DNA of 64,000 bases, taken from Dermacentor variabilis (lineage: Eukaryota > Arthropoda > Arachnida > Ixodida > Ixodidae). The position numbers and the translations under genes are program-made. Of this stretch, positions 35,377 through 46,306 are shown piece after piece. The DNA lies in NCBI RefSeq assembly GCF_050947875.1, contig NC_134572.1, positions 156,633,105 to 156,697,104 on the forward strand, in the 5' to 3' direction. The notes beneath the pieces are model-generated. The model saw only the letters and a program-made list of their open reading frames with translations, was not told the DNA's origin and ran no database searches. The stretch's first letter is position 1. Every line of letters begins with the position of its first letter.

Positions 35377-36548
35377 ATACTCGACGAGGCCTTTTAGCTC
35401 CGGGCCTGCTCGTTGCTCTTTAGTGAAGTCTTCTGCGCTTATTATTCCGAGGAAGGCATCGTCATCCTCGTCGTCTTCCGGCGGGGGATCGATGGGGGCG
35501 CGTGATAAGCAGTCGGCGTCTGAGTGCTTTCTTCCGGACTTGTATATTACGGTGACGTCATTTTCTTGCAGTCTGAGGCTCCACCTCTCCAGCCATCTTG
35601 AAGGGTCCTCTACGTTAGCTAGTCAACACAACGCGTCTTGGTCGCTGACTAGTTTGAATGGCCTGCCATAGAGGTAATGGCGGAATTTTGTTGCAGCCCA
35701 AAAGATGGCGAGGCATTCTTTTTCGGTCGTAGAATAATTTACTTCCGCTTTCGACAGCGACCGGCTAGCACAAGATATCACCCGTTCATGTCCATCTTTC
35801 CTCTGGACTAGGACGGCACCGAGGCCTAGCCTACTGGCGTCAGTGTGAATTTCGGTATCGGCGTTCTCGTCGAAGTGTGCAAGTACTGGCGGCGACTGCA
35901 TGAGTCGTTTGAGTTCTTGAAATGCATCGGCCTGCGGCGTTTCCCTTTTGAACTCGACATCGCATTTGGTTAGATGTGTTAGCGGCTACGCGGTGCGTGA
36001 AAAGTCCTTGACAAAGCGCCTGTAGTAGACACACATGCCAAGGAATATACGCGCTGTCTTCTTGTCGATGGGCTGCGGGAACTTTGCGATGGCAGCTGTC
36101 TTCTGCGGGCCGGGGTGGACTCCAGATTTGCTGATGACGTGGCCTAGGAACAGAAGCTCATAGTAAGCGGAGCGGCACTTTTCCGGCTTCAGAGTGAGCC
36201 CTGATGCCCTCTACTACGGTCGCAAGCCGCCTAAGGTGATCGTCGATATTTCTGGCGAAGACGACGACGTCATCCAAGTAAACAAGACAGGTCTGCCACT
36301 TCAATCCTGCTAAAACCGTGTCAATCACACGCTGGAACGTTGCCGGCGCCGAACGCAGTCCAAATGAGATAACTTTGAACTCGTAGAGGTCGTCTGGCGT
36401 GATGAAGGCGTTCTTTTCGCGATCACTTTCGTCGACTTCTCTTTGCCAATAGCCAGACTTGAGGTCAATCGACGAGAAATATTTAGCGTTGCTGAGCCGA
36501 TCCAATGCATCGTCTGTCCGTGGACGGGGGTATACGTCTTTCTTCGTG

Positions 36549-37388
36549 ATCTTATTCAGTCCATGGTTATATCGCGCTCAGTTTTACAAACACGATATTC
36601 AGGAAGGACAGAACGTGGACGGACTCAGCGCAAACTACCAACTGTTTAATACTGTTAAAGAACGCGTTTATATACAAGGGGATATGGTGCGGGGGGGTAC
36701 ATATAAAAAGATATGACAAGGTGACAACAAGTGATCATAGTTTGAGTCAGGCATACATCGTTCACATGCACCCATTCGCCCTGGAAAACTCTACCTCAGC
36801 TTTGATAAGCGCGATGGACGGAGTGCTTACGCACATCTCTTTTTCTTTAGCTATCGCGAGCACCTCCCATATTTCTCGCTCCGTTTTTGTTTTTGATGTT
36901 CCAATGACTGTGGTGCTTTCTAGTAGCGGGGAGCATTTGCATTGTTTGCAATGTGCGGCCAAGTTGCTAGGTGCTGTCAGAACCTGGCACGTGTGTTTGT
37001 GCTCCCGCAACCTATCATTTAGACAACGTCCAGTTTGCCCAATGTTAAAGAAAAAGAGATGTGCGTAAGCACTCCGTGCATCGCGCTTATCAAAGCTGAG
37101 GTCGAGTTTGCCAGGGCGAACGGGTGCATGTGAACGATGTATGCCTGACTCAAACTATGATCACTGGTTGTCACCTTGTCATATCCTTTTATATGTACCC
37201 CCCTCCCCCGCACCATAGCTCCGTGTATATAAGCGCGTTCTTTAACAGTATTAAAGTGTTCGTACCTTGCGCTGCGTCCATCCACGTTCTGTCCTTCCTT
37301 AATATCGTGTTTGTAAAACTGAGCGCAATATAACCATGTACGTTCACCAACTAGACCCCTTCATTGCTTTACCAAATCTTATTCAGTC
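36549..37388 (-). mobile_element. Penelope-like element with snap-back inverted arms, 13-bp TSD
   Basis: ATCTTATTCAGTC flanks the insert (36549-36561 and 37376-37388). The insert (36562-37375) has long inverted arms of about 290 bp (36562-36849 and 37046-37337) around a unique centre of about 196 bp. The minus strand of the left arm and centre encodes the end of a GIY-YIG endonuclease; the right arm carries an inverted copy of the last 28 codons and the 3' flank, and continues about 38 bp further at its outer end. Inverted 5' truncations are known for Penelope-like elements. Confidence 0.85.
36762..37043 (-). pseudogene. Penelope-like GIY-YIG endonuclease C-terminal fragment
   Basis: The minus-strand frame starts at the inversion junction and reads GQTGRCLNDRLREHK, the second conserved block of the GIY-YIG nuclease with its Arg. 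It continues through a Cys/His-containing block HCKQCKCSPLL, which is typical of Penelope-type nucleases, then MCVSTPSIALIKAEVEF, and stops at 36762-36764. The GIY-YIG block itself and the reverse transcriptase lie upstream and are missing. The fragment is open and looks recent. It was the DNA-nicking domain of the parent element. Confidence 0.82.
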
Positions 37389-37926
37389 GACGATAATCGA
37401 CGCAGAAACGTAGGGTTCCGTCCTTTTTCTTCACCAGGACAACAGGAGGTGCCCACGGGCTTTTCGACGGCTGGATGATGTCGTCGCGGAGCATTTCGTC
37501 GACTTGTTGCCTAATAGCTTCACGTTGTCGTGTCGAAACTCGGTAAGGGCTCTGGCGGAGTGGTTGAGCGCACTCTTCGGTTATGGTGCGATGCTTTGCA
37601 ACTGGTGTTTGCCGAATCTTCGGTGAACTTGAAAAGCAGTCCTTGTATCGTCGGAGAAGACTTCTGGGCTGTTGCTGCTTGTTCATGGGTAGACTTGGAT
37701 TTACGTCGAAGTCTGGTTCGGGGACTGTGGTCGGCGGGGTAGATGCGGCAGAATCTGAGAGGGCAAAGACATTGCGCGTTTGCAAAATTTCTTCGATGTA
37801 CGCGATTGTCGTGCCCTTGCTGATGTGCTTGAACTCTTGGCTGAAGTTGGTTAGCACCACTTCCGTTTTTTCGCCGTGGAGTCGAGCGATGCCTCTTGCG
37901 ACGCAAATTTCACGGTCTAGCAGTAC

Positions 37927-38526
37927 CTATTGGTCACCCTCGAGGACGCCTTCTACGTCGGCAGATGTTTTGGTGGCGAAGGAAATGGCAATGCTGGAGC
38001 GAGGCAGGATGCTGACTGGACTTTCGAGCACACTTAAGGCATGGTGACTACGAGAGCTTTCCGGCGGTATCGCTTCATCTTCAGACAGGGTTATCGACTT
38101 CGACTTCAGGTCGATGACTGCATTGTGTTGGTTTAGGAAGTCCATGCCGAGAATGACGTCGCGTAAACATTGCTGGAGGGTAACGAAGGTGGCAGGGTAA
38201 GTCCGGTCATGAACGGTAATTCTTGCCGTGCAGATTCCAGTCGGCGTAATCAGGTGTCCTACGGCGGTCCGAATTTGAGGGCCTTCCCATGCAGTCTTAA
38301 CCTTCTTCAAATGGGCGGCGATGTGTCTACTCATGACGGAGTAAGCGGCCCCTGTGTCGACGAAGGCGATGACTGCGTGGCCGTCGAGAAGCACGTCGAG
38401 GTCGGTGGTTCTTTGTCTTGCGTTACAATTAGGTCTTGGCGTAGGATCACGGCTGTGTCCCGTTGACCTGTGGCTGGTATGGGACGTCGTCAGGTCGTCT
38501 TTCGTCGATGTATTCCTTGCTTTCAC
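37927..38526 (-). pseudogene. G2 protease region
   Basis: In frame with the RT part at 37860, interrupted by a TAG at 37927-37929. It shows DGHAVIAFVDTGAAYSVMS, with the DTGA catalytic motif intact, and VILGMDFLNQHN, the usual end of the fold. A linker toward RT follows. The 200-codon open stretch is longer than a mature protease of about 100 residues because it includes flanking polyprotein. Activity cannot be expected within this broken pol. Confidence 0.82.
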
Positions 38527-38849
38527 ACTTCGGCGGGACGGCGGCGTGTCGTTATGTCGTCGAGGTAGTTTCTTCGGTGTGTTCGTCGACGGCGGAGGAT
38601 CTTCGTCAGTTCGACGAACAGCAACCGCGCCTCCATCGGTTGCTGCTTTTAGTTTTCCGGATATGGGCTCGCTGACCGGCCCCAGGCTGGGCTAGTGTAT
38701 GGTCAGCACTGCGGCCACCGGTAGCGGCCTGATGACGGCGAACGGGACGCTCGTCGAGAGCTGCATTGAGTGGCGGCTCGGTAATCGGCGAGATCATGTG
38801 GGCGCTCCCCAAGATGTGGACGTGGCGCTTTGACGGCGAACCCTCTCAG

Positions 38850-39991
38850 TCACAAGTCGCGGTATGGGCATCGGCGGTACACATGACCGGCTGCTCCGCA
38901 GTGATAGCAGAGCGAGCGGTGGTCGGGGGCTCGCCAAATGTCCGTCTTCCTCACGTAGACGCGCTGGGCGACGGGTGGGCGTGCTGGCGGCGGCGGCGGC
39001 GGATGACGGAATTGCGGCGTTACAGGGTCCTGGCGCGGTCGCGGAGGGAGACCTTGACGGCGTGCGACGGCGGCGTAGGTCATCGCTTCTGGCTGGGGCT
39101 GCGATAATTGAGGTTGCACCTCAGGAACCCCAAGCGATCTCTGATCCTCATCTTTCACGATGTCGGTGATCGAGGCCTCTTGAAGCTGCGACGAAGGCAG
39201 GACCTTCCACATTTCTTCGCGCACAACGCCCTAATGGTCTCTTGAAGGTCGTCGGATGCCAGTCCGTGGATGGCGCACTGCGACGTGAGCCCTTGGAGAT
39301 TATATTGCCGGGTGCGAATCTCCAGAGTTTTCTCGATCGTCGAGTCGTCTGCAGAAAACTAAGCTACAGTCTTCTGGGGGTTACGAATAAGTCCGGCGAA
39401 AAGTTCTTGCTTGACGCCCCGCATCAGGAAGCGGAATTTTCTCCTCCGACATTTCCGGTTCCGCGTGCCGGAAAAGACTGGCCATCTCCGCTGTGAAGAT
39501 CGCGATCGTCTCATTTGGCAGCTGCGCTCTGGTTTCTAGTAGAGCTTGGGCTCACTCTTTCCGCACCATGCATGTAAATGTTTGAAAGAAGCCGCTTCGG
39601 AACAGGTCCCACGTCGTTAAGGTGGCTTCTCGATTCTCGAACTGCGTCCTGGCAGCGTCTTTCACTGCGAAGAATACAAGTCGCAGCTTGTCGTCGCTGT
39701 TCCAGCTGTTAAATGCAGCGACCCTCTTATACGCCTCAAGCATGGTTTCCGGGTCCTTGAATGTTGAACCGCGGAACGTCGGAGGCTCCCTGGTCTGCTG
39801 CAGTACGATGGGGTACGCTGTCGCTGCCATTGGAGTTGCCTTCGCCATAATCTTCTTGGTCTTCTCAGGTAGAAGTCCGTGCTCCGGGGGCAGCTATTGA
39901 AGACGGTGGCTTGCTCGATGGTCCGGGAGTACGTTGGTGTTCGCTTTGCCGTCCGGGCTTGGATCACGGCTTGTCGGGGCGTCCGGTAGAT
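38850..39991 (-). pseudogene. gag: G2 gag, start codon lost
   Basis: The start used in G1 (CATG context) reads ATC here at 39989-39991, so Met became Ile. Two separated open parts remain: 39552-39848 (capsid-like FNSWNSDDKLRLVFFAVKDA) and 38850-39224 (Pro-rich linker, then the CCHC knuckle CYHCGAAGHVYRRC, fully kept). Stops and shifts lie between them. It has the same layout as gag in G1. Confidence 0.82.
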
Positions 39992-40014
39992 GAACGAAAA
40001 GCACCTCCACCAGA

Positions 40015-40433
40015 TGTCACGTGGTGGTGATGAAGAACACAGTAGCGATACTGCGAAAGACAAAACTAACTTATATTGGGCGAACCTGCACCCACAAAAA
40101 CTGGCTACACATTTAGCACAACGATAGCGGCGAACACGGTCGGCGATGGTCGAAGATCTGATCTGCGGGTCAAGCGTGTCGGTTTTTATAGTTCAGTCGT
40201 CGAATATTCCAGAGTAACCGCTGCGACCCGCATGTCTTCCAAAAAGTTCTAAACTATTCTGGTCGCGCATACGCGCAATCAGATTACACAAGTTGCGGGG
40301 AAAGACAATGGACGGAACCATCAATAACATTCCAGAAGCTTCTTTTCCATGCAGGCGCGTCCTGCGCTGTGCGATAACATTTGTTAGGCGGTGAGAAGTG
40401 GTCGCCCTTAAAGATAAAGAAGTACACCTGTCA
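40015..40433 (-). repeat. G2 5' LTR
   Basis: 419 bp from TGTCACGTGG to ACACCTGTCA on the plus strand, followed by the ATAT duplication (40434-40437). The primer binding site lies just inside at 39995-40012. Confidence 0.9.
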
Positions 40434-41240
40434 ATATTCACCAGGGCACGCCTCACTCATCCACGCTGCACCACACCGCACCACGCCATGTTGTGCACAA
40501 AAGAAAACCTGACGATGCCACGTTCCAGCCACAGGTCAGCGTGACGCAGCCGTGATTTGACGCCAAAGCCTATCTTCAACTACATAGAATCACCGGTGAG
40601 GACGTGCTTCGCGACGGTCATGCACTGGCTGCTTTCGTAGAGACAGGAGATCACTACTCCCTCTTGAGTGGACTCTTCGACGCCCAGTTGAAGAAAGCTA
40701 AGACTGCATGGGGCGGCCCTCAAATCTGGACAGTTGGAGGGCACGTGGTGACGCCGATCAGTATCTACGGGGCATCAATTGTTATTCATGACCAGACCTG
40801 CCCTCCCATCTTCGTTATCGAGCAATAGTGTTCACAAGAGATAATTATCGACATGGAATTCCTGAATCAACACAATGTGATCATCAATCTGAAGTCAAAC
40901 TCAATAACGCTGCCCACCGATTAAGCCATACTGACGGAGAGGCATTTCAGTCAGCGTGCCTTGGGAGTGCTTAGGGACCAACTCAGTATCCCGCCTTGCT
41001 CCAGCATTATGACACGCTGACGTTGCGAACACCCGCAGACGTTGAAGGCGTCATTCAGGGCGAACAGCGTCTGCCGCTCGACACTGAAGGACGGCCTCAT
41101 TTTCGGCAGCAGTGATTGTGGCCGAAAGTACGGTCCTAACCGTTGCCTCAATTCTTGCGCACATCCCGTAGCACCTGAGCTCAAACAACAGCACTGCGAC
41201 AGCACCTACTAACAAGGCACCTACTAACAGCCGGCTTCCA
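40434..41240 (+). repeat. R3 copy B, right part, with protease relic
   Basis: It matches 7339-8145. The open stretch 40604-40828 reads RDGHALAAFVETGDHYSLLSG, the same degraded protease as in copy A, with ETG in place of DTG. Stops follow near the end of the domain. Confidence 0.75.
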
Positions 41241-41660
41241 TTGTATCGTGGCGACTCCGCGACCACAGCGTGCGTAGAGACAACCGCGCTGCGTGCGTTG
41301 GCTGCCGTCGAAGACAACCGTCTTAACCGGCCGGCTTTGGACGGCGTCCTTCATTTCGGCAATAGTGGTTGTGGCCTAAAGTACGCTCCTAACCCTTGCC
41401 TCAATTCTTGCGGAGATCACATAGCATCTGCGCTCAAAGAGCAGCAGCGCGACAGCCTTTACTAACAAGGTGGGTACGTGTACAGCCGCCTAACACTGTA
41501 TCGTGACGACAGCGTGCATCGAAACAACCGCACTGTGCGCAATGGCTGCAGGCGAAGACAAGCCGTCTTAAGCGGCTGCCTCTGGACAGCGTTCTTCATT
41601 TCGGCAGTAGTGGTTGCGGCCTAAAGCACGGCCCTAACGTTGCCTCAATCCTTGCACAGT
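41089..41660 (+). repeat. Three-unit tandem repeat, about 245-250 bp
   Basis: Units start near 41089, 41339 and 41583, each opening with GGAC(G/A)GC and sharing the words TTTCGGCA and CTCAATTCTTGCG or close variants. The first unit belongs to R3; copy A has only one unit. The third is cut where the next LINE begins. Confidence 0.8.
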
Positions 41661-41779
41661 TTAGTGGTTAAGTAATCTTTTTCTAGCTTTTCGCAAATAC
41701 CCTCAGTGCCGCCACCCCTGCTGCCTTTTCGCTCTGTTTTTTACTAGTCGTGTTTATTGCTCTGTGTGCTTAACCGCGA

Positions 41780-42447
41780 TGCCGACTAACGCTGGGCTGG
41801 CAAGGGAAATTCAAGTGCTCCGTTCTGAAACGCAGAGATGCGCTAGAGCTTGGTGGCTTTTAATAACTTGTACGAATCTGTGAAATCGAATAATGACAGT
41901 CTTGTGCAAGAAAACAAACCCCTGAGGGATGAGAACAAGTCCCTCGTGGTTAGTAACAAGAAGCTTACGCAAAGAGTTAGTTACCTCGAGCAGAACCGAG
42001 AAAACTGTCTGTCGATTGTACAGGCCTTGGGCGAAAAGATCGACTGTCCTGTGGCTGCTGCTGATATAGATATTGTTCACAGCGTACGTGATAAACAGGG
42101 AACCAACATAATAGAACGATTCTGCTCTAGGACAAAGAATGCTGACTTTGTATCCAAAGCGCGACAACAAAAAAAGAAAGGCCCGACTCGCTACGACCGC
42201 TATTGGGCTCTCACATAAGCCACCGACATCTATTTTTGTCAACGATCATGTAACCCCGGAAAATAAGCGAGTTTTTGCGCAGGCGCTAGAACATAACAAA
42301 TTGAAATGTTGGAAATTTCTGTGGACCAACAACTACGCTATCAAGGCCAGAAAGTCGGAAGACAGCCGTGTGCAACGCATCTCCCGTGTGACTGATCTAT
42401 CTTCAAGTAATCACATGTCGTTTTTTTTAGCATTCTCTGATCTTTAG
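41780..42447 (+). pseudogene. CR1-like ORF1 (coiled-coil RNA-binding protein)
   Basis: The ATG at 41780 opens MPTNAGLAREIQVLRSETQ and shifts frame before 41850. The next frame has a heptad-like region (LVQENKPLRDENKSLVVSNK), a likely coiled coil, and then ENCLSIVQALGEKIDCPV and GTNIIERFCSRTK, typical of LINE ORF1 proteins that bind RNA and trimerise. A shift near 42175 leads to the last part (TPENKRVFAQALEHNK, WKFLWTNNYAIKARK), which ends at 42445-42447. At least two shifts break it. In an active element it would coat the LINE RNA. Confidence 0.72.
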
Positions 42448-42481
42448 AATTCATCATGGCTGAGTCTGTTTCTTGACTTGA

Positions 42482-45229
42482 TCAAAGTAATTGTCTACTG
42501 AAAAAAAGCAGCCCACGCTATCTTTAGTACATCTTAAAATCAGCAGTATTCGTGGGCACCACGATAATCTCCTGACGTTTCTTTCCATTCTGAACCACGC
42601 TTTCTCTTTCATTTGCCCGGCTAAGACGTGGTTGTCATCACATGACGAAAATCTGTACGGTCTTCCCGATTATACTTCTGAATACTGTCATCGCGAAGGA
42701 CATCGCAGTGGAGGTTCAACCATATTAGTAAATTCAGAACTGTCCTATATACGCCGCCATGACTTTACTTTGTGCACCTCTCTCTGCGAATCTGTTTGGT
42801 TAGAAGTAAATCAAAGTAACTTTCAGTCAAGCAGTAACTTGTTGCCGATCAATCGTAATATTATAATTGCGTCCATCTCTAATCCCTCAGGACCTAAATA
42901 AAGTTCTTCATACCATATCGCTCGCCTTTGTCTACTTATATTGAGCTCCGCAGAGAATTCCAGCAGTTAATGAACAAGTCAATAGACGAGAACAAGGATA
43001 TTATAATTTGCGATGAGATAAACATCAGTATAATCGACCCTACCAGTCAGCCACGCTCTGAGTACGCTAGCACTTTTCTTAGACGGGGATTTTCTCCGCT
43101 AAATCGTGCTCCAACTCGTTGTGAGCAAGGCGGTTCCAGCCCTCAAACAGATCATATTCTTTCCAGTTCACCTACTGATATTACCACGGACGGTGTAGTA
43201 AACTGTGATAACTGAGCCTTATCCCGTATTTCTTAGCGCAGGCTCCGCAACAGGTAGTCTTTAAAAAAAAACACCAGGTAATTTTACGTTCAAATAAATT
43301 CATTCACCTAATTCGTGCGACTGACTGGACGGACGTTATTCAAGAACAATGTGCAGAAAAAGCTTTTCCATCTCTTTCAGCGAAGATATGAGAGTGCAAT
43401 AACTTAAGCATCAATAACTTCACCGTGACGTGCTGGTTCAGTATACCGAAGAAGCCTTGGATCCGCAATAGTTTAATGCGATCCATGGTAAAAAAAGACA
43501 ACCTTCGCAAGAAGTTCAAAGCTCATAACACATTGTGTTCACGATTCAAAGCATACTCGAATGTTCTGGAGTAAAAAAAATAGCTAAGCGTAATTACTAC
43601 GCAAACAAGATTAGACAAAATGCAAACGGCACCAGACGAAACTGGCAAGATATTAAAGAATTTTAAAACACTGTTTCCCCTGATAATGGCTTACCATGCG
43701 TCAGCTGCAATTAAGTTAATTTCATCGACGCTAAGGACGTCGCTAACACTTTCAGTAACTATTTTAATGTTATAGTTGTTCTATAGCTTGAAACCACCCT
43801 TACCTAGTTCACCACGCAGTCCCTATTCATTTTACTTAAGCCCTACAACATCACAAGAAGTTCGTAGTATCACAACATCACTCGAAACAACTGGGAAAGG
43901 CCTTGATCTCATCCGACCATCGAACATTAAGCTTGTGCATAAACAAATTTCAGCGGCACTTGCCGACGTAATGATTAAAATATTTAAAGATGGTCTCTTT
44001 CCCAAAAGCCTCAAAATGGGTAAGGTACTCCGAATCTTTAAAAAGGTAATAATGAGTGTTTGATAATTATCGTCCTATTTACATGTTGTTTTTCTTTAGC
44101 AAGGTGACTGAAAAACCTATTCAGGAGCATTTAACTAAATATGCAAATTTAAGCTATTATTTCCTTATCAATTTGGTTTTAGAGAGCATTTGTCAGAAGA
44201 ACTTAACCTATTACATTTATGATAAAGTTAATTTAGCTATAGATGAAGGCCTATTAGTCGATGCTCTCTTTATTGATTTTACTAAAGCGTTTGATACAAT
44301 TAACAATCTCATCCTCCTGCAAAAACTATAATCGTATGGCATTTCTGGCCCGCCTTTGCAGTTAATTCGTGACTACCTAATAGACCTACCACAAATAGTC
44401 CAATTGAATAGCTCCTTCTCTTCACCTAAAATTATTAATAGAGGCGTCCCTCGGGGATCAATAATTGGGCCATTGTTATTTTTATTGTTCATGAATGATT
44501 TGCCACAAATATTAACGCATTCGCACTGCTTTATCTATGCTCATCACACAACCATTTTCATATCCGACAAGAGTTACACCACACTACTAAACAAATTAAA
44601 CAATGATCTCGCTAATGTTCATGCATCGTGCCTGAAAAACACGTTATATATCAATCCATCGAAGGCAACATTTATGGTATTTCATACCCCTCAATCATTA
44701 TTCACATATTCCTTAGTTGTATCACATACCAATCACATAATTACAAGATCTGTGTCAACGAAATTTCTAGGTATTATCTTAGATGACCAGTTAAAATTCA
44801 ACCGCTATGCCCAATCTCTTGTTCAAAAAATTCCTTTCGGAATTCACATCATTATCAAATCGCGCTTCTTTTTTGAACCAAGTGTTCTCTTGTCTTTGCA
44901 TTACGCGTATATTCAGTCAACTTTCATATCGCCTTTCATCATGTGGTAATGCGTACTTCACTCATCTCCCCCAACTAGAAGCTTTACAAAAGCAAGCGGT
45001 ACGATTGATGACATTTCAACAATTTATGTGTCATTTTGCTCCCATTTTTCGTTCCCTGAACCTTCTCCCCTTGCGTATGTTGTTGCATCATAAGCTGCTG
45101 CTCCTAATGTTCCGCCTCATAAATACGGAGCTAGGTATTGAAGTTTTTATCCGTTCTGACCTGACTAATAATAATAATAATAACACAATGTTTTCCGCAC
45201 GTCACAATTTGCTCCTTCCTAAAAGTTGA
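42482..45229 (+). pseudogene. CR1-like ORF2 endonuclease-reverse transcriptase, broken
   Basis: The endonuclease begins near LSLVHLKISSIRGHHDN. The motif usually written ETWL reads AKTWL, so the catalytic Glu is lost, and the D-x-N motif is degraded. The RT at 44056-44949 has FDNYRPI, FIDFTKAFDTI and GVPRGSIIGPLLFLLFMNDL. The catalytic FADD appears as YAHH, both Asp codons having become His by G-to-C changes. A stop lies near 44331 and a shift near 44940. The C-terminal frame (44807-45229) includes LPQLEALQKQAVRLM and an (AAT)n-encoded Asn run. Inactive in both domains. Confidence 0.82.
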
Positions 45230-45429
45230 ACTATCATGGGAAATTTACTGTCATGTTTTCAGGCATATAATTGTCGAATTCGATTCTGCTCGATATAAAA
45301 TCATGTGCATTTGCAACCTTCAAGCACAAAGCTAAAACGTATTATGTTATCTCTTTACCGAACTGCTAGTATTTTTATTGTTCGATGTAGACATTAATAA
45401 ATGCATTTGCATTCTACTGCACCTAAATT

Positions 45430-45561
<132 letters not shown>

Positions 45562-45960
45562 TGTCTCCCTGTCATTACTTTACAGCATTGCTTGTACCCC
45601 ATGCTACTACCACCTAGTTTTGTAGTACAACGCTGTTTGTTTTTCTTCCCGATTAAGACATTTCTGCTTTGCATGTTCCACACACTAAAACCACAGTTTT
45701 GTATTCAAAGCTATGTTTTTTTTTCTTTTCTACTTCCTTTTACCCAGCTTTTTTGCTTTTGTTTTTGCTGACAAACGCAACTCTTGAATGATGTAGCCTG
45801 CTACCCTTGCCATAAGTGTACTAGCCCCCCTTTTTTTCTTGTTTAGGATGTCCCCCCGACAGTTTTTACTTTAGGACCTCCGACTGTGCAATTTTACTTC
45901 ACCTGTTTGTACTACTGTTTGTACTATTGATGAAAAAATTCAACTACCTCCTCTTCCTTC

Positions 45961-46306
45961 ACTACCTGTTGTCCTACATATTCATAACCGTCATTACTTA
46001 ACATTTAAACATCGACACTGCCACATTCGTAGCAGATTGAAGTAAATTTTATACCCTGAAGCGCAGGAAGCGAAGAACTGCAACAATACTGATATGCGCA
46101 CACGTCACCCTGTAAGGCTAGTAGTGTTGCTCAGAAGTCCGAACATGCCATTTATACTAATATTATCAGCATGAAATTTCTACGTTTATACGGGTTCAAG
46201 TTTATCTGGCTATACCGAGCGATGCGTTTGAAAGCAGTCGTTGAACCACTTGATATAACTAGATCAAATTTCTAGCGCAATCGGTTGTGTTCATTTACTA
46301 ATATAT
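45961..46306. other. No recognised feature
   Basis: Short spacer between the CR1-like LINE and G3a. It ends ATATAT just before the LTR. Confidence 0.6.

Larger units (their letters stand above)
35623..37860 (-). pseudogene. G2 RT and RNase H, split by a Penelope-like insertion
   Basis: The N-terminal RT part (37369-37860) reads [19 protein letters not shown] and [10 protein letters not shown], then meets the insertion at 37376-37388. RT resumes at 36548 and below: FSSIDLKSGYW keeps the first catalytic Asp and YLDDVVVFA keeps the Asp pair. A shift near 36205 breaks the thumb. RNase H follows at 35623-35901 ([21 protein letters not shown]) and is ended by a stop at 35623-35625. The gene is dead by insertion, frameshift and stop, though its catalytic residues remain. 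Confidence 0.88.
33605..40433 (-). mobile_element. G2: Ty3/Gypsy element nested in R3, with 4-bp TSD
   Basis: LTRs lie at 33605-34029 (3') and 40015-40433 (5'). ATAT is present at 33601-33604 and 40434-40437, and R3 copy A shows the same place with a single ATAT (7339-7342). The element is 6829 bp, including an 827-bp Penelope-related insertion with its duplication (36562-37388); without it the length is about 6.0 kb, close to G1. The two LTRs differ more than those of G1, so this copy is older. Confidence 0.93.
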
